Notes under the pieces: generated by a model
Seen by the model: only the letters and a program-made list of their open reading frames with translations
The model's database searches: none
What the model was told of the DNA's origin: nothing
Assembly: GCA_902576815.1 (NCBI GenBank)
Contig: CACGWQ010000001.1
Coordinates: 1 to 64,000, forward strand
DNA: 64,000 bases
Direction of reading: 5' to 3'
Source: an uncultured Pelagibacteraceae bacterium
GTDB lineage: Bacteria > Pseudomonadota > Alphaproteobacteria > Pelagibacterales > Pelagibacteraceae
Shown: piece after piece, positions 57,468 to 64,000 of the stretch
Layout: every line of letters starts with the position of its first letter
How positions within the stretch are numbered: the stretch's first letter is position 1
Program-made: the position numbers and the translations under genes

Positions 57468-58631
57468 ATGAGCGCACTTGCTAAAAACTATAATAGAAAG
57501 AATATTTCTTTTAAAAAAGGTAAGGGCAGTTTCTTATATTCAACAAATGGCAAAAAATATTTGGATTTTGTTCAAGGTATAGCTGTAAATTGTTTAGGTC
57601 ACTCTAATCCAGAATTAGTCAAAGCTATAAATGATCAATCCAAAAAGGTATGGCATGTATCAAATGCATTTAGAATACCAGAGGGCGAGAAATTAGCAAA
57701 AAAAATTGTAAAAAAAACTTTTGCAAATTCAGTTATATTTCAAAATAGTGGTGCTGAGGCAACTGAAGTTGCCATAAAAGTAGCTAGAAGATATTTTTAT
57801 TCAATTGGAAAACCAAAAAAAACAAGAATTTTATGTATTAAAAATTCGTTTCATGGAAGAACTTTGGCAGCAATTTTTGCAAGTGGATCTAAGAAAATGA
57901 CAGAAGGCTTTGGGAATGTTGGAGGTTTTGATCATTTTGCTTTTGGAGATCATAATTCTCTAAAGAAAAAAATTACAAAAAATACAGCAGCAATTATGGT
58001 TGAGACTATAATGGGTGAGGGTGGTATAAAAGTAATACCAGATTGGTGTTTAAAAGATTTGAGAAAGTTATGTGATAAAAAAAATATACTACTCATATTG
58101 GATGAAGTTCAATGTGGTATAGGAAGATCAGGTGATTTTTTCGCCTTTGAAAGGTCAAAAGTCAAACCAGATATTGTCCCAATAGCAAAAGGTATTGGAG
58201 GTGGTTTCCCTATTGGTGCAGTTTTAATGAACAAAAAAGTCTCATCAGGAATGGTTCCAGGCACTCATGGTTCAACATTTGGAGGAAATCCTTTAGCAAT
58301 GTCTGTTGGAAATAAAGTAATTGACATTATTACAAATAAGAAATTTTTAAATAATGTAAAAAGCCTATCAAAATATTTTTTATTAAATCTACAAAAGATT
58401 AAAGATAAATATCCAAATATTATAAAACAAATTAGGGGAAAAGGTTTATTAATTGGAATTCAGCTTTATACGGATCAAAGCTTCTTTATAAAGAAATTAA
58501 TGGAAAATAGACTTTTAACCATTAGAGCTTCAGAAAATGTCGTTAGAATTTTACCACCTTTAAACGTTAAAAAAACAGAAATAGACTTAGCCTTAAAGAT
58601 TATTAACAAAGTTTGTAAAGATATTAAATAA
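57468..58631 (+). CDS. argD: Acetylornithine aminotransferase
   Basis: PLP class III aminotransferase of arginine synthesis (and possibly the DAP branch). 387 residues. Motifs: FQNSGAEATEVAIKVARR, NSFHGRTLAA, LDEVQCGIGRSG and VPIAKGIGGGFPIGA with the PLP Lys, then GSTFGGNPLA. Directly followed by argF with one base between. The 158-base upstream region carries the nested repeats described at 57343. Confidence 0.94.
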   Translation: MSALAKNYNRKNISFKKGKGSFLYSTNGKKYLDFVQGIAVNCLGHSNPELVKAINDQSKKVWHVSNAFRIPEGEKLAKKIVKKTFANSVIFQNSGAEATEVAIKVARRYFYSIGKPKKTRILCIKNSFHGRTLAAIFASGSKKMTEGFGNVGGFDHFAFGDHNSLKKKITKNTAAIMVETIMGEGGIKVIPDWCLKDLRKLCDKKNILLILDEVQCGIGRSGDFFAFERSKVKPDIVPIAKGIGGGFPIGAVLMNKKVSSGMVPGTHGSTFGGNPLAMSVGNKVIDIITNKKFLNNVKSLSKYFLLNLQKIKDKYPNIIKQIRGKGLLIGIQLYTDQSFFIKKLMENRLLTIRASENVVRILPPLNVKKTEIDLALKIINKVCKDIK

Positions 58632-58632
58632 A

Positions 58633-59562
58633 ATGAAACATTTTATTAATTTAAAAGATATACCTGCTAAAGATTTACGAAAAATTATTACAGATGCAAA
58701 AAGAAGAAAAAAATTAAGAAAAAAATTAAGTACGCTTGAAGTTGATAAAGGAGCTCCTCTAAAAGGAAAAATTCTAATCCAAATGTTTGAGAAAGCAAGT
58801 TCAAGAACAAGAATTAGCTTTTATTTAGCTATAAAGCAACTTGGAGGAGGAACTTTAACACTTAGATCTAATGAATTACATCTAGGTCAAGGCGGAGAAA
58901 GCATTGAGGATACTGCAAAAATACTCTCAACTTATGGTGACGGATTTATGTTAAGAACTGATAGTGACAATAAAATTGAGGATTTTAAAAATTATTTATC
59001 AATTCCTATAATTAATGGCTTAAGTCCATCTTCTCACCCAACTCAAGTATTGTCTGATATTTTTACTGTAGAGGAAATTAAAAAAAAACCAATTAAAAAT
59101 TTAAATATTTGTTGGATTGGAGACTCTAATAATGTTTTAAATAGTCTTATTGCTGCTTCTGTCAAATTTTCATTTAAACTAAATATCGGTTGCCCTAAAA
59201 ACTACGAACCGAAAAAATCTATACTTGATTGGGCAAATAAGAACAGTGCAATTATAAATATATATGGAAATGCTTCAAAAGCTGTGAAAAATGCAGATGT
59301 AATTTTTTCAGATAAAGTTATTTCATTGAACGATAATGTTAACAAACAAAAAAAAATTAAAGATTTTATGAAATTTAAAATAAGCAATGAACTTATGAGT
59401 TATGCTAAGAAAAATTCAATCTTCTTACATTGTTTACCAAGAGGAAATGAGGTGTCACAAAAAGTTTTTTTAGGAAAGCAATCTAAAGTTTGGCAACAGG
59501 CCTTAAATAGAGTCCACGTTCAAAAAAGTATACTTTTATATTGTTTTGGAAAATTAAGGTAG
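58633..59562 (+). CDS. argF: Ornithine carbamoyltransferase
   Basis: Makes citrulline from carbamoyl phosphate and ornithine. 309 residues. Carbamoyl-P loop SSRTRISFYLAI (S-x-R-T-R) and LRTDS, HPTQVLSD (usual HPTQ), and the ornithine Cys loop HCLPRG. It overlaps the convergent cycM by nine bases at the 3' end. With argD and argB (23 kb) these provide part of the arginine pathway. Confidence 0.95.
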   Translation: MKHFINLKDIPAKDLRKIITDAKRRKKLRKKLSTLEVDKGAPLKGKILIQMFEKASSRTRISFYLAIKQLGGGTLTLRSNELHLGQGGESIEDTAKILSTYGDGFMLRTDSDNKIEDFKNYLSIPIINGLSPSSHPTQVLSDIFTVEEIKKKPIKNLNICWIGDSNNVLNSLIAASVKFSFKLNIGCPKNYEPKKSILDWANKNSAIINIYGNASKAVKNADVIFSDKVISLNDNVNKQKKIKDFMKFKISNELMSYAKKNSIFLHCLPRGNEVSQKVFLGKQSKVWQQALNRVHVQKSILLYCFGKLR

Positions 59563-60093
59563 AGGTAAAGGATTATCAGAATTTTTATTTAAATATAAAA
59601 TTACAGATGCTCTGTCTTTTTCTTTTCTTAAACCAGCAAAGGCCATTTTAGTTCCTTTTATATAACTTTGAGGTTTTTTTAAATATCCATTCATTTCCTC
59701 AAAAGTCCAATTTTTATCGTACGAGGCCATTGCTTTTGAGTATTTGTAATCTTCTTTGGAAGCAACCTTTCTTCCTAGCACTCCATAAAGAGCTGGCCCA
59801 ATTTTATTAGCACCTCCTTTATTTACCAAATGGCATGCTGAACACTTTTTAAAAACTTTTTCTCCATGTTCAATATTCCCAAGCGCCAGCAAAGCTACTA
59901 TATCAACTTTTTCTATAACCTCAGCTTCTTTAGATTTTGAAATTGATGAAACATCTGGTATTTCAACTTTATACGCAGATTTTTCAGGCTTATTTACTTT
60001 GAAAGCAATATCAGAAATTTTTCCTATACCAATTACAATTAACGCTACAAGAAGAACTGCAGCTATTATTTTATTTACTTCAAAAGAATCCAT
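59554..60093 (-). CDS. cycM: Membrane-anchored cytochrome c
   Basis: 179 residues. N-terminal TM anchor (about 8-26), linker, and a class I c-type domain with heme site CSACH (84-88) and axial Met150 in GTKMAFAGL. This layout matches CycM/cytochrome c552, an electron carrier between complex III and terminal oxidase. Gene order cycM-kdsB-pheA is a known alphaproteobacterial arrangement. Gene is divergent from kdsB. Confidence 0.9.
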   Translation of the reverse strand: MDSFEVNKIIAAVLLVALIVIGIGKISDIAFKVNKPEKSAYKVEIPDVSSISKSKEAEVIEKVDIVALLALGNIEHGEKVFKKCSACHLVNKGGANKIGPALYGVLGRKVASKEDYKYSKAMASYDKNWTFEEMNGYLKKPQSYIKGTKMAFAGLRKEKDRASVILYLNKNSDNPLPLP

Positions 60094-60159
60094 GATTTTT
60101 TATTCATAAGGTCGTATAACATGATAGTCAAAATTAAAACGAAATTTAATTTTAAAATT

Positions 60160-60176
60160 TGCGTCTGAAAGACGCA
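60160..60176. promoter_or_regulatory. Perfect hairpin in the cycM/kdsB spacer
   Basis: TGCGTC (60160-60165), TGAAA loop, GACGCA (60171-60176), extended outward by AAATT/AAATTT-like bases. It ends 14 bases before the kdsB ATG, so it can form in the kdsB leader or serve as a dyad operator. GC content of the arms stands out in an AT-rich genome. No known regulator assigned. Confidence 0.4.
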
Positions 60177-60190
60177 TAAAATTTGATATT

Positions 60191-60931
60191 ATGAGTAAAT
60201 CAGTGATTATTATACCATCAAGATTAGCATCTACTAGGCTTTTAAATAAACCTTTAATTAAAATTAATAATAAATCTTTAATTATGCATGTCTATGAAAA
60301 AGCAGTTAAAAGTAAAGTTGGTGAGGTATTCGTTGCAACTTGTGATGAACAGATAGCTCTTGAAGTAAAAAAAAATAAAGGAAATTTCATCATGACGAAT
60401 ATTTCTCATAAAAATGGAACCGAAAGAGTTTGTGAAGCATCAAAAAAACTTAAATTAGAGCAGGATGATTATGTCATAAATGTTCAGGGCGATGAACCTA
60501 TGATCAATTCTTATGATATAAAAAATCTTAATGACATATCTAAATTAAATAACCTAGACATGTCTACGTTAGCATTCGATATTCAAAATATTAAAGATTT
60601 AAAAAATAAAAATATTGTCAAAGTGATTACAGAAAATAAAATATCTAGTTCCATTATTTCAAAAGCTTTGACATTTAAAAGAAAAATACAAAATATAGAT
60701 TCTGATAATATTTACCATCATTGTGGAGTTTATTTGTATAAAGCCTCTATTTTAGAAAAATTGGTTAATTTTAATCAAACAATAAATGAAAAAATTGAAA
60801 ATTTAGAACAACTTCGAGCTTTAGATAATAGAATAATTATAAATGTTATATTGGCAGATCACTTTTCTGTAGGTATTGATACTTTAGAAGACTTGAATCA
60901 ATTTACAAAATTGATAAATAACATCAAATAA
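60191..60931 (+). CDS. kdsB: 3-Deoxy-manno-octulosonate cytidylyltransferase
   Basis: Activates Kdo as CMP-Kdo for lipid A. 246 residues. Motifs: IIPSRLASTRLLNKPL (N-terminal nucleotide loop), NGTERVCEASKKL, VINVQGDEPMI and HCGVYLYKASIL, all typical. Shares the A of its stop with the pheA start (one base overlap). Kdo partner kdsD is at 54 kb. Confidence 0.94.
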   Translation: MSKSVIIIPSRLASTRLLNKPLIKINNKSLIMHVYEKAVKSKVGEVFVATCDEQIALEVKKNKGNFIMTNISHKNGTERVCEASKKLKLEQDDYVINVQGDEPMINSYDIKNLNDISKLNNLDMSTLAFDIQNIKDLKNKNIVKVITENKISSSIISKALTFKRKIQNIDSDNIYHHCGVYLYKASILEKLVNFNQTINEKIENLEQLRALDNRIIINVILADHFSVGIDTLEDLNQFTKLINNIK

Positions 60932-61764
60932 TGAAAATTGTATATCAAGGTATCCCAGGAAGTTATAGTGAAAGTTGTGCTAAAAAAATGTTTCCTAATG
61001 CCGAAACAATAGCATGCAAAACATTTGATGAATGTTTTGAAAAAGCGTTTAATAGTTCTGAAATTAAAGCTATCATTCCAGAATCTAATAAAACTACTGG
61101 AAACATTGGAGTTGAATATTTAATTTTTAAATACAGGCTAAATATTTATAAAGAATATTTTTTTCCTATAAACCATAATCTAGTTGGTATTAAGGGTTCA
61201 AGTTTAAACGATATTAAAGATGTTTACTCACATGCACAAGCTTTAAGTCAATCATCACAATTTATAAAAAAAAATAATTTAAACGAGAACGTTAGAGCTG
61301 ATACAGCTGGATCTGCAAAATATATTTCAGAAGTTGGAGATATAACTAAAGGAGCTATTGCATCAACACTCAGTGCAGAAATTTATAATCTCAAAATCAT
61401 AAGTAAAAATATCCAAGATGATAAAGAGAATTTTACAAGATTTTTGATTATGGGTAACGAAATAATTCAACCTGATATTGATAAATCTAAATATATAACG
61501 TCATTTCTATTTAAACTTAAAAGCAAACCAGCAGCACTGTATTCTGCACTTTCAGGTTTTGCAATTAATGGAGTAAATATGACTAAACTTCAAAGCTTCC
61601 CTGAAAAAAATTCATTTTCATCATTCTTTTTTTTATGTGATATTGAAGGACATTTAGATCAAAAAAAAATCAAAAATTCACTTGAGGAACTGGCATTTCA
61701 TTGTGAAGACATGCACATTTTAGGTGTTTATGAAGCTCACTCATTTAGAGAAAAAAACAATTAA
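60931..61764 (+). CDS. pheA: Prephenate dehydratase
   Basis: Makes phenylpyruvate for phenylalanine. 277 residues, monofunctional. Motifs: YQGIPGSYSESCAKKMFP, PESNKTTGNIG where N-T-x-G is usual, catalytic-site region DTAGSAKYISE (T-A-x-S/T motif), FTRFLIMG, and a C-terminal ACT domain (GALYSALSGF-like AALYSALSGFAINGVNMTKLQSFP), the Phe-binding feedback site. Follows kdsB in the usual alphaproteobacterial order. Confidence 0.94.
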   Translation: MKIVYQGIPGSYSESCAKKMFPNAETIACKTFDECFEKAFNSSEIKAIIPESNKTTGNIGVEYLIFKYRLNIYKEYFFPINHNLVGIKGSSLNDIKDVYSHAQALSQSSQFIKKNNLNENVRADTAGSAKYISEVGDITKGAIASTLSAEIYNLKIISKNIQDDKENFTRFLIMGNEIIQPDIDKSKYITSFLFKLKSKPAALYSALSGFAINGVNMTKLQSFPEKNSFSSFFFLCDIEGHLDQKKIKNSLEELAFHCEDMHILGVYEAHSFREKNN

Positions 61765-61800
61765 GTTTATTGTAGAATAGAAAAATTTATTGTTATAATA

Positions 61801-61897
61801 GGATTGGAGGCCTTCCAGGTGAAAACACCATGAACTCCCCCAGGCTCGAAAGAGAGCAAGGGTAATGAGTTTTTTTCAGGTTGGTTGGTCTCCTTTA
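61801..61897 (+). ncRNA. ffs: Signal recognition particle RNA (4.5S type)
   Basis: A bacterial small SRP RNA: CCCAGG-CTCGAAAGAG-AGCAAGGG (61838-61862) has the AGG/AGCA symmetric-loop arms of the Ffh-binding domain with a GAAA-type tetraloop. The ends pair as GGAGGCC (61806-61812) with GGTCTCC (61887-61893). It lies just before dnaX, a common alphaproteobacterial place for ffs. Ends are approximate. It scaffolds Ffh/FtsY in co-translational targeting. Confidence 0.85.
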
Positions 61898-61904
61898 ACT
61901 TATT

Positions 61905-63536
61905 ATGGAAAAAAATTTAAAAGTACTATCCCTAAAATATAGACCGCAGTCCTTCAAAGATATTGTAGGTCAAAATATTGTATCCGAAGCTTTAACTAAT
62001 TCTTTAAAATTGGATAAAACACCGAACGCTTATCTTTTCACCGGGATCAGGGGGGTTGGTAAAACTACAATAGCAAGAATAATTGCGAAATCGCTCAATT
62101 GTGAAAATGGTGCTAATAAACTTTGCAGCAATTTATATTGTGAAACATGTAAAGCAATTACAAATTCAAATCATATTGATGTTCTAGAGATGGATGCTGC
62201 TAGTAAAACTGGAGTTGATGATGTCAGAGACTTAATTGAATTTTCTAAATACCCACCAAATATTGCTAAATTTAAAATATTTATAATTGATGAAGTACAT
62301 ATGTTAAGCAAACAAGCTTTTAATGCATTACTAAAAACATTAGAAGAGCCACCAAATTATCTTAAATTTATTTTTGCAACTACAGAAATAAAAAAAATTC
62401 CTGTGACTATAATATCAAGATGTCAAAGATATGATTTATCAAGAGTCAAATTTGATATTTTGTTAGATTATTTAAAAAATATATGCAAATTAGAAAAAGC
62501 AAACATTAACGAAGAGGCTTTAAAATTAATTGTTAAACTTTCAGAAGGTTCGGTAAGAGATGCTTTATCATTGCTTGATAGAGGCTTGCTATCAATAGAT
62601 GATTCAGAATTAACTTTAACTAAGGCACAAGAGATATATGGTTTTTTTGATAAAAGTACAATTTTAGAACTAATTGAAGAAATATTAAGAGGCCAAGAGA
62701 GTGCTGTAAAAGAAATTTATAATAAAATTTACGAAAAAGGCGTAGAGCCCAAAATATTTTTAAATGAATTTTTAGAAATTTTATATTACATAAAAAACAT
62801 ATCATCTTTAAAAATTGATGGAAATTTATTTACATTAAATGATAAAGAATTTGAAAAAATAAATTTTATATCTAAAAATATTGACATATCAGATATTCAT
62901 CTTTTTTGGCAATTAACTTTAAAAGCAATTGAAGAATTAAATTTAGTAAATAATCAAAATTTATCTGTTGAAATGTTTTTAATTCGATTAATTTATATTA
63001 AAAATTTTTCAAAGAGCAAAGAATTAAATTATAAAAACGAAAAAAACATTTTCATTCAGTCAAAAACTAATATTAAAGAAGATAATAAATCCGTTAAACA
63101 AATAAAAAAAATTGCACAGCAAGAAATTTCTCTAGAGGAGGATAAAGATGAAACTTCCAACAAAAGCAAAATTGAAACATTTGAAAAATTAATAGAACTT
63201 TGTAACAAAAATAAAGAAGTAAAATTAAAATATGAGTTAGAAAATAATGTCAATTTGGTAAGTTTTAGTCACGGACTAATTGAAATTGCTTTTAATGATA
63301 ATCTTGAAAAAAATTTTATAAAAAATTTAACAAATAAACTCTATATTTGGACTAAAACTAGATGGATAATATCTTTTACTAAAGAAAAAGGAGAGCCGAC
63401 CATAAAGGAAAAGAAAAAAATAATTAAAAATATTTCTTTTGAAGAAATAAAAAAAGGTCAACTTTACAATGAAGTTAAAAATTCGTATCCAGATGCAGAA
63501 CTAATAGATATTATTGAAAAAAAAAAATATGACTGA
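61905..63536 (+). CDS. dnaX: DNA polymerase III subunits tau/gamma
   Basis: Clamp-loader ATPase. 543 residues. Walker A TGIRGVGKTTIARIIAKSL, zinc-binding cysteines CSNLYCETC, Walker B LIDEVHMLS-like IFIIDEVHMLSKQAFNALLKTLEEPP, sensor ISRCQRYDL, then domain III to about 365 and a short charged C-terminal tau region. No obvious internal slippage site giving a gamma product was found. Overlaps ybaB by eight bases. Confidence 0.95.
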   Translation: MEKNLKVLSLKYRPQSFKDIVGQNIVSEALTNSLKLDKTPNAYLFTGIRGVGKTTIARIIAKSLNCENGANKLCSNLYCETCKAITNSNHIDVLEMDAASKTGVDDVRDLIEFSKYPPNIAKFKIFIIDEVHMLSKQAFNALLKTLEEPPNYLKFIFATTEIKKIPVTIISRCQRYDLSRVKFDILLDYLKNICKLEKANINEEALKLIVKLSEGSVRDALSLLDRGLLSIDDSELTLTKAQEIYGFFDKSTILELIEEILRGQESAVKEIYNKIYEKGVEPKIFLNEFLEILYYIKNISSLKIDGNLFTLNDKEFEKINFISKNIDISDIHLFWQLTLKAIEELNLVNNQNLSVEMFLIRLIYIKNFSKSKELNYKNEKNIFIQSKTNIKEDNKSVKQIKKIAQQEISLEEDKDETSNKSKIETFEKLIELCNKNKEVKLKYELENNVNLVSFSHGLIEIAFNDNLEKNFIKNLTNKLYIWTKTRWIISFTKEKGEPTIKEKKKIIKNISFEEIKKGQLYNEVKNSYPDAELIDIIEKKKYD

Positions 63537-63846
63537 TTTTAATAAAATATTAGAAAAAGCAAAAGAGATTGAAAGAAAAATGAAGGAAAGTCAGGAGAGT
63601 CTTAAAAAAATTGAGATTAATGGTGTTTCTGGGGGAGATGCAGTTAATATTACTCTTAACGGTGACGGAGAGATGACTAAAATTTTATTAAGCGATAAAG
63701 TGTTAAAAGAAGATAAAGAGATAATTCAGGATTTAATCACAGCTGCACATAATGATGCCAAAAACAAATTAAAATCAAAAACTTCTGAAGAAATATCTAA
63801 AGCAACAGGCGGATTAGGTATGCCTGGATTTAAGTGGCCTTTATAA
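63529..63846 (+). CDS. ybaB: YbaB/EbfC nucleoid-associated protein
   Basis: 105 residues from ATG 63529 (MTDFNKILEKAKEIERKMKE), not the longer frame start inside dnaX. Core DAVNITLNGDGEMTKILLSD and end TGGLGMPGFKWPL. A dimeric tweezer-like DNA-binding protein. The standard dnaX-ybaB-recR order is kept; recR starts four bases later. Confidence 0.93.
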   Translation: MTDFNKILEKAKEIERKMKESQESLKKIEINGVSGGDAVNITLNGDGEMTKILLSDKVLKEDKEIIQDLITAAHNDAKNKLKSKTSEEISKATGGLGMPGFKWPL

Positions 63847-63850
63847 TTAA

Positions 63851-64000
63851 ATGCAAAATCTTCCTGAGATAGATAATTTAATTAAACTAATATCTAAATT
63901 ACCAGGTCTTGGACCAAAGTCTGCAAAAAGAATAATTTTAAAAATGATCAATAATCGCCAAGAAATATTAAAACCTTTGGCTAATAATCTAAGTCAGGTA
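63851..64000 (+). CDS. recR: Recombination protein RecR (3' end cut off)
   Basis: First 50 codons only, starting MQNLPEIDNLIKLISKLPGL, with the helix-hairpin-helix KLPGLGPKSAKRIILKM typical of RecR. The family is about 195-200 residues, so most of the gene, including the zinc finger and TOPRIM, lies outside the window. RecR acts with RecF/RecO in gap repair. Confidence 0.93.
   Translation, partial: MQNLPEIDNLIKLISKLPGLGPKSAKRIILKMINNRQEILKPLANNLSQV

Noticed and set aside
61905..63536. A-rich heptamers in dnaX, considered as a programmed frameshift that would give a gamma subunit.
   Set aside because: The only in-frame slippery-like run (near 63453) is so close to the C-terminus that a frameshift would not give a gamma-like product.

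Overview
This window is a gene-dense piece of a very AT-rich alphaproteobacterial chromosome, most likely from the SAR11 clade (Pelagibacterales). The basis is the base composition (long A/T runs, A/T-ending codons, lysine/asparagine/isoleucine-rich proteins), spacers that are mostly a few bases or negative, the alphaproteobacterial gene orders listed below, a short-form HisG with HisZ, GcrA, a DUF2948-type gene between murA and hisD, and a tRNA-His with A73 and no encoded G-1. Placement to clade is inferred from content, not computed.

Layout. 1-6.3 kb: translation operon infC-rpmI-rplT-pheS-pheT-lepA, then tRNA-Ser(GGA). 6.6-13.5 kb: gyrB, a RegB-type redox sensor kinase, and a convergent cobT/cobS/J-domain gene block with bolA. 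13.5-27.3 kb: aroB-aroK, two envelope proteins of unknown function, def-fmt-truA, a SET-domain methyltransferase next to a histone-deacetylase-family hydrolase, dapE-dapD, a HAD phosphatase, argB, and yidC-yidD-rnpA-rpmH. 27.3-31.5 kb: tRNA-Thr(GGT), two tiny basic proteins, dcd-murA-DUF2948-hisD-infA, tRNA-Phe(GAA). 31.6-36.2 kb: cspA, then a histidine module of tRNA-His(GTG)-hisS-hisZ-sulfotransferase-hisG. A short His-rich ORF ending in a hairpin lies in front of the module and looks like an attenuator. 36.2-42.6 kb: a DNA-processing block holding a 5-methylcytosine methyltransferase, a convergent PD-(D/E)XK protein (probable restriction partner), rmuC, two paralogous small proteins, one unknown, an MGME1/RecB-like nuclease and exonuclease I. 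42.6-48.4 kb: trxA, folC, accD, trpA, trpB, trpF, pyrF. 48.4-57.3 kb: ihfB, rpsA, cmk, aroA, lptB, lptC, kdsD, rnd, an NDUFA9-like protein, a SHOCT protein, gcrA. 57.4-64 kb: argD-argF, cycM, kdsB-pheA, SRP RNA, dnaX-ybaB-recR (recR cut by the window edge).

Most of the window is core metabolism and information processing. Aromatic amino-acid genes (aroA, aroB, aroK, pheA, trpF/B/A), lysine (dapD/E), arginine (argB/D/F) and histidine (hisD, hisG/Z) genes are dispersed among ribosome, tRNA and envelope (Kdo/Lpt) genes, as is usual in this lineage. No CRISPR array, insertion sequence or prophage was seen, and no gene-free stretch exceeds 300 bases.

Most worth a second look: the putative histidine attenuator before tRNA-His-hisS-hisZ-hisG; the restriction/nuclease block that sits where alphaproteobacteria often carry addAB; a TrpB with several altered textbook active-site residues (Glu109 to Asp among them); the SET/deacetylase gene pair; and the sulfotransferase inside the histidine operon.
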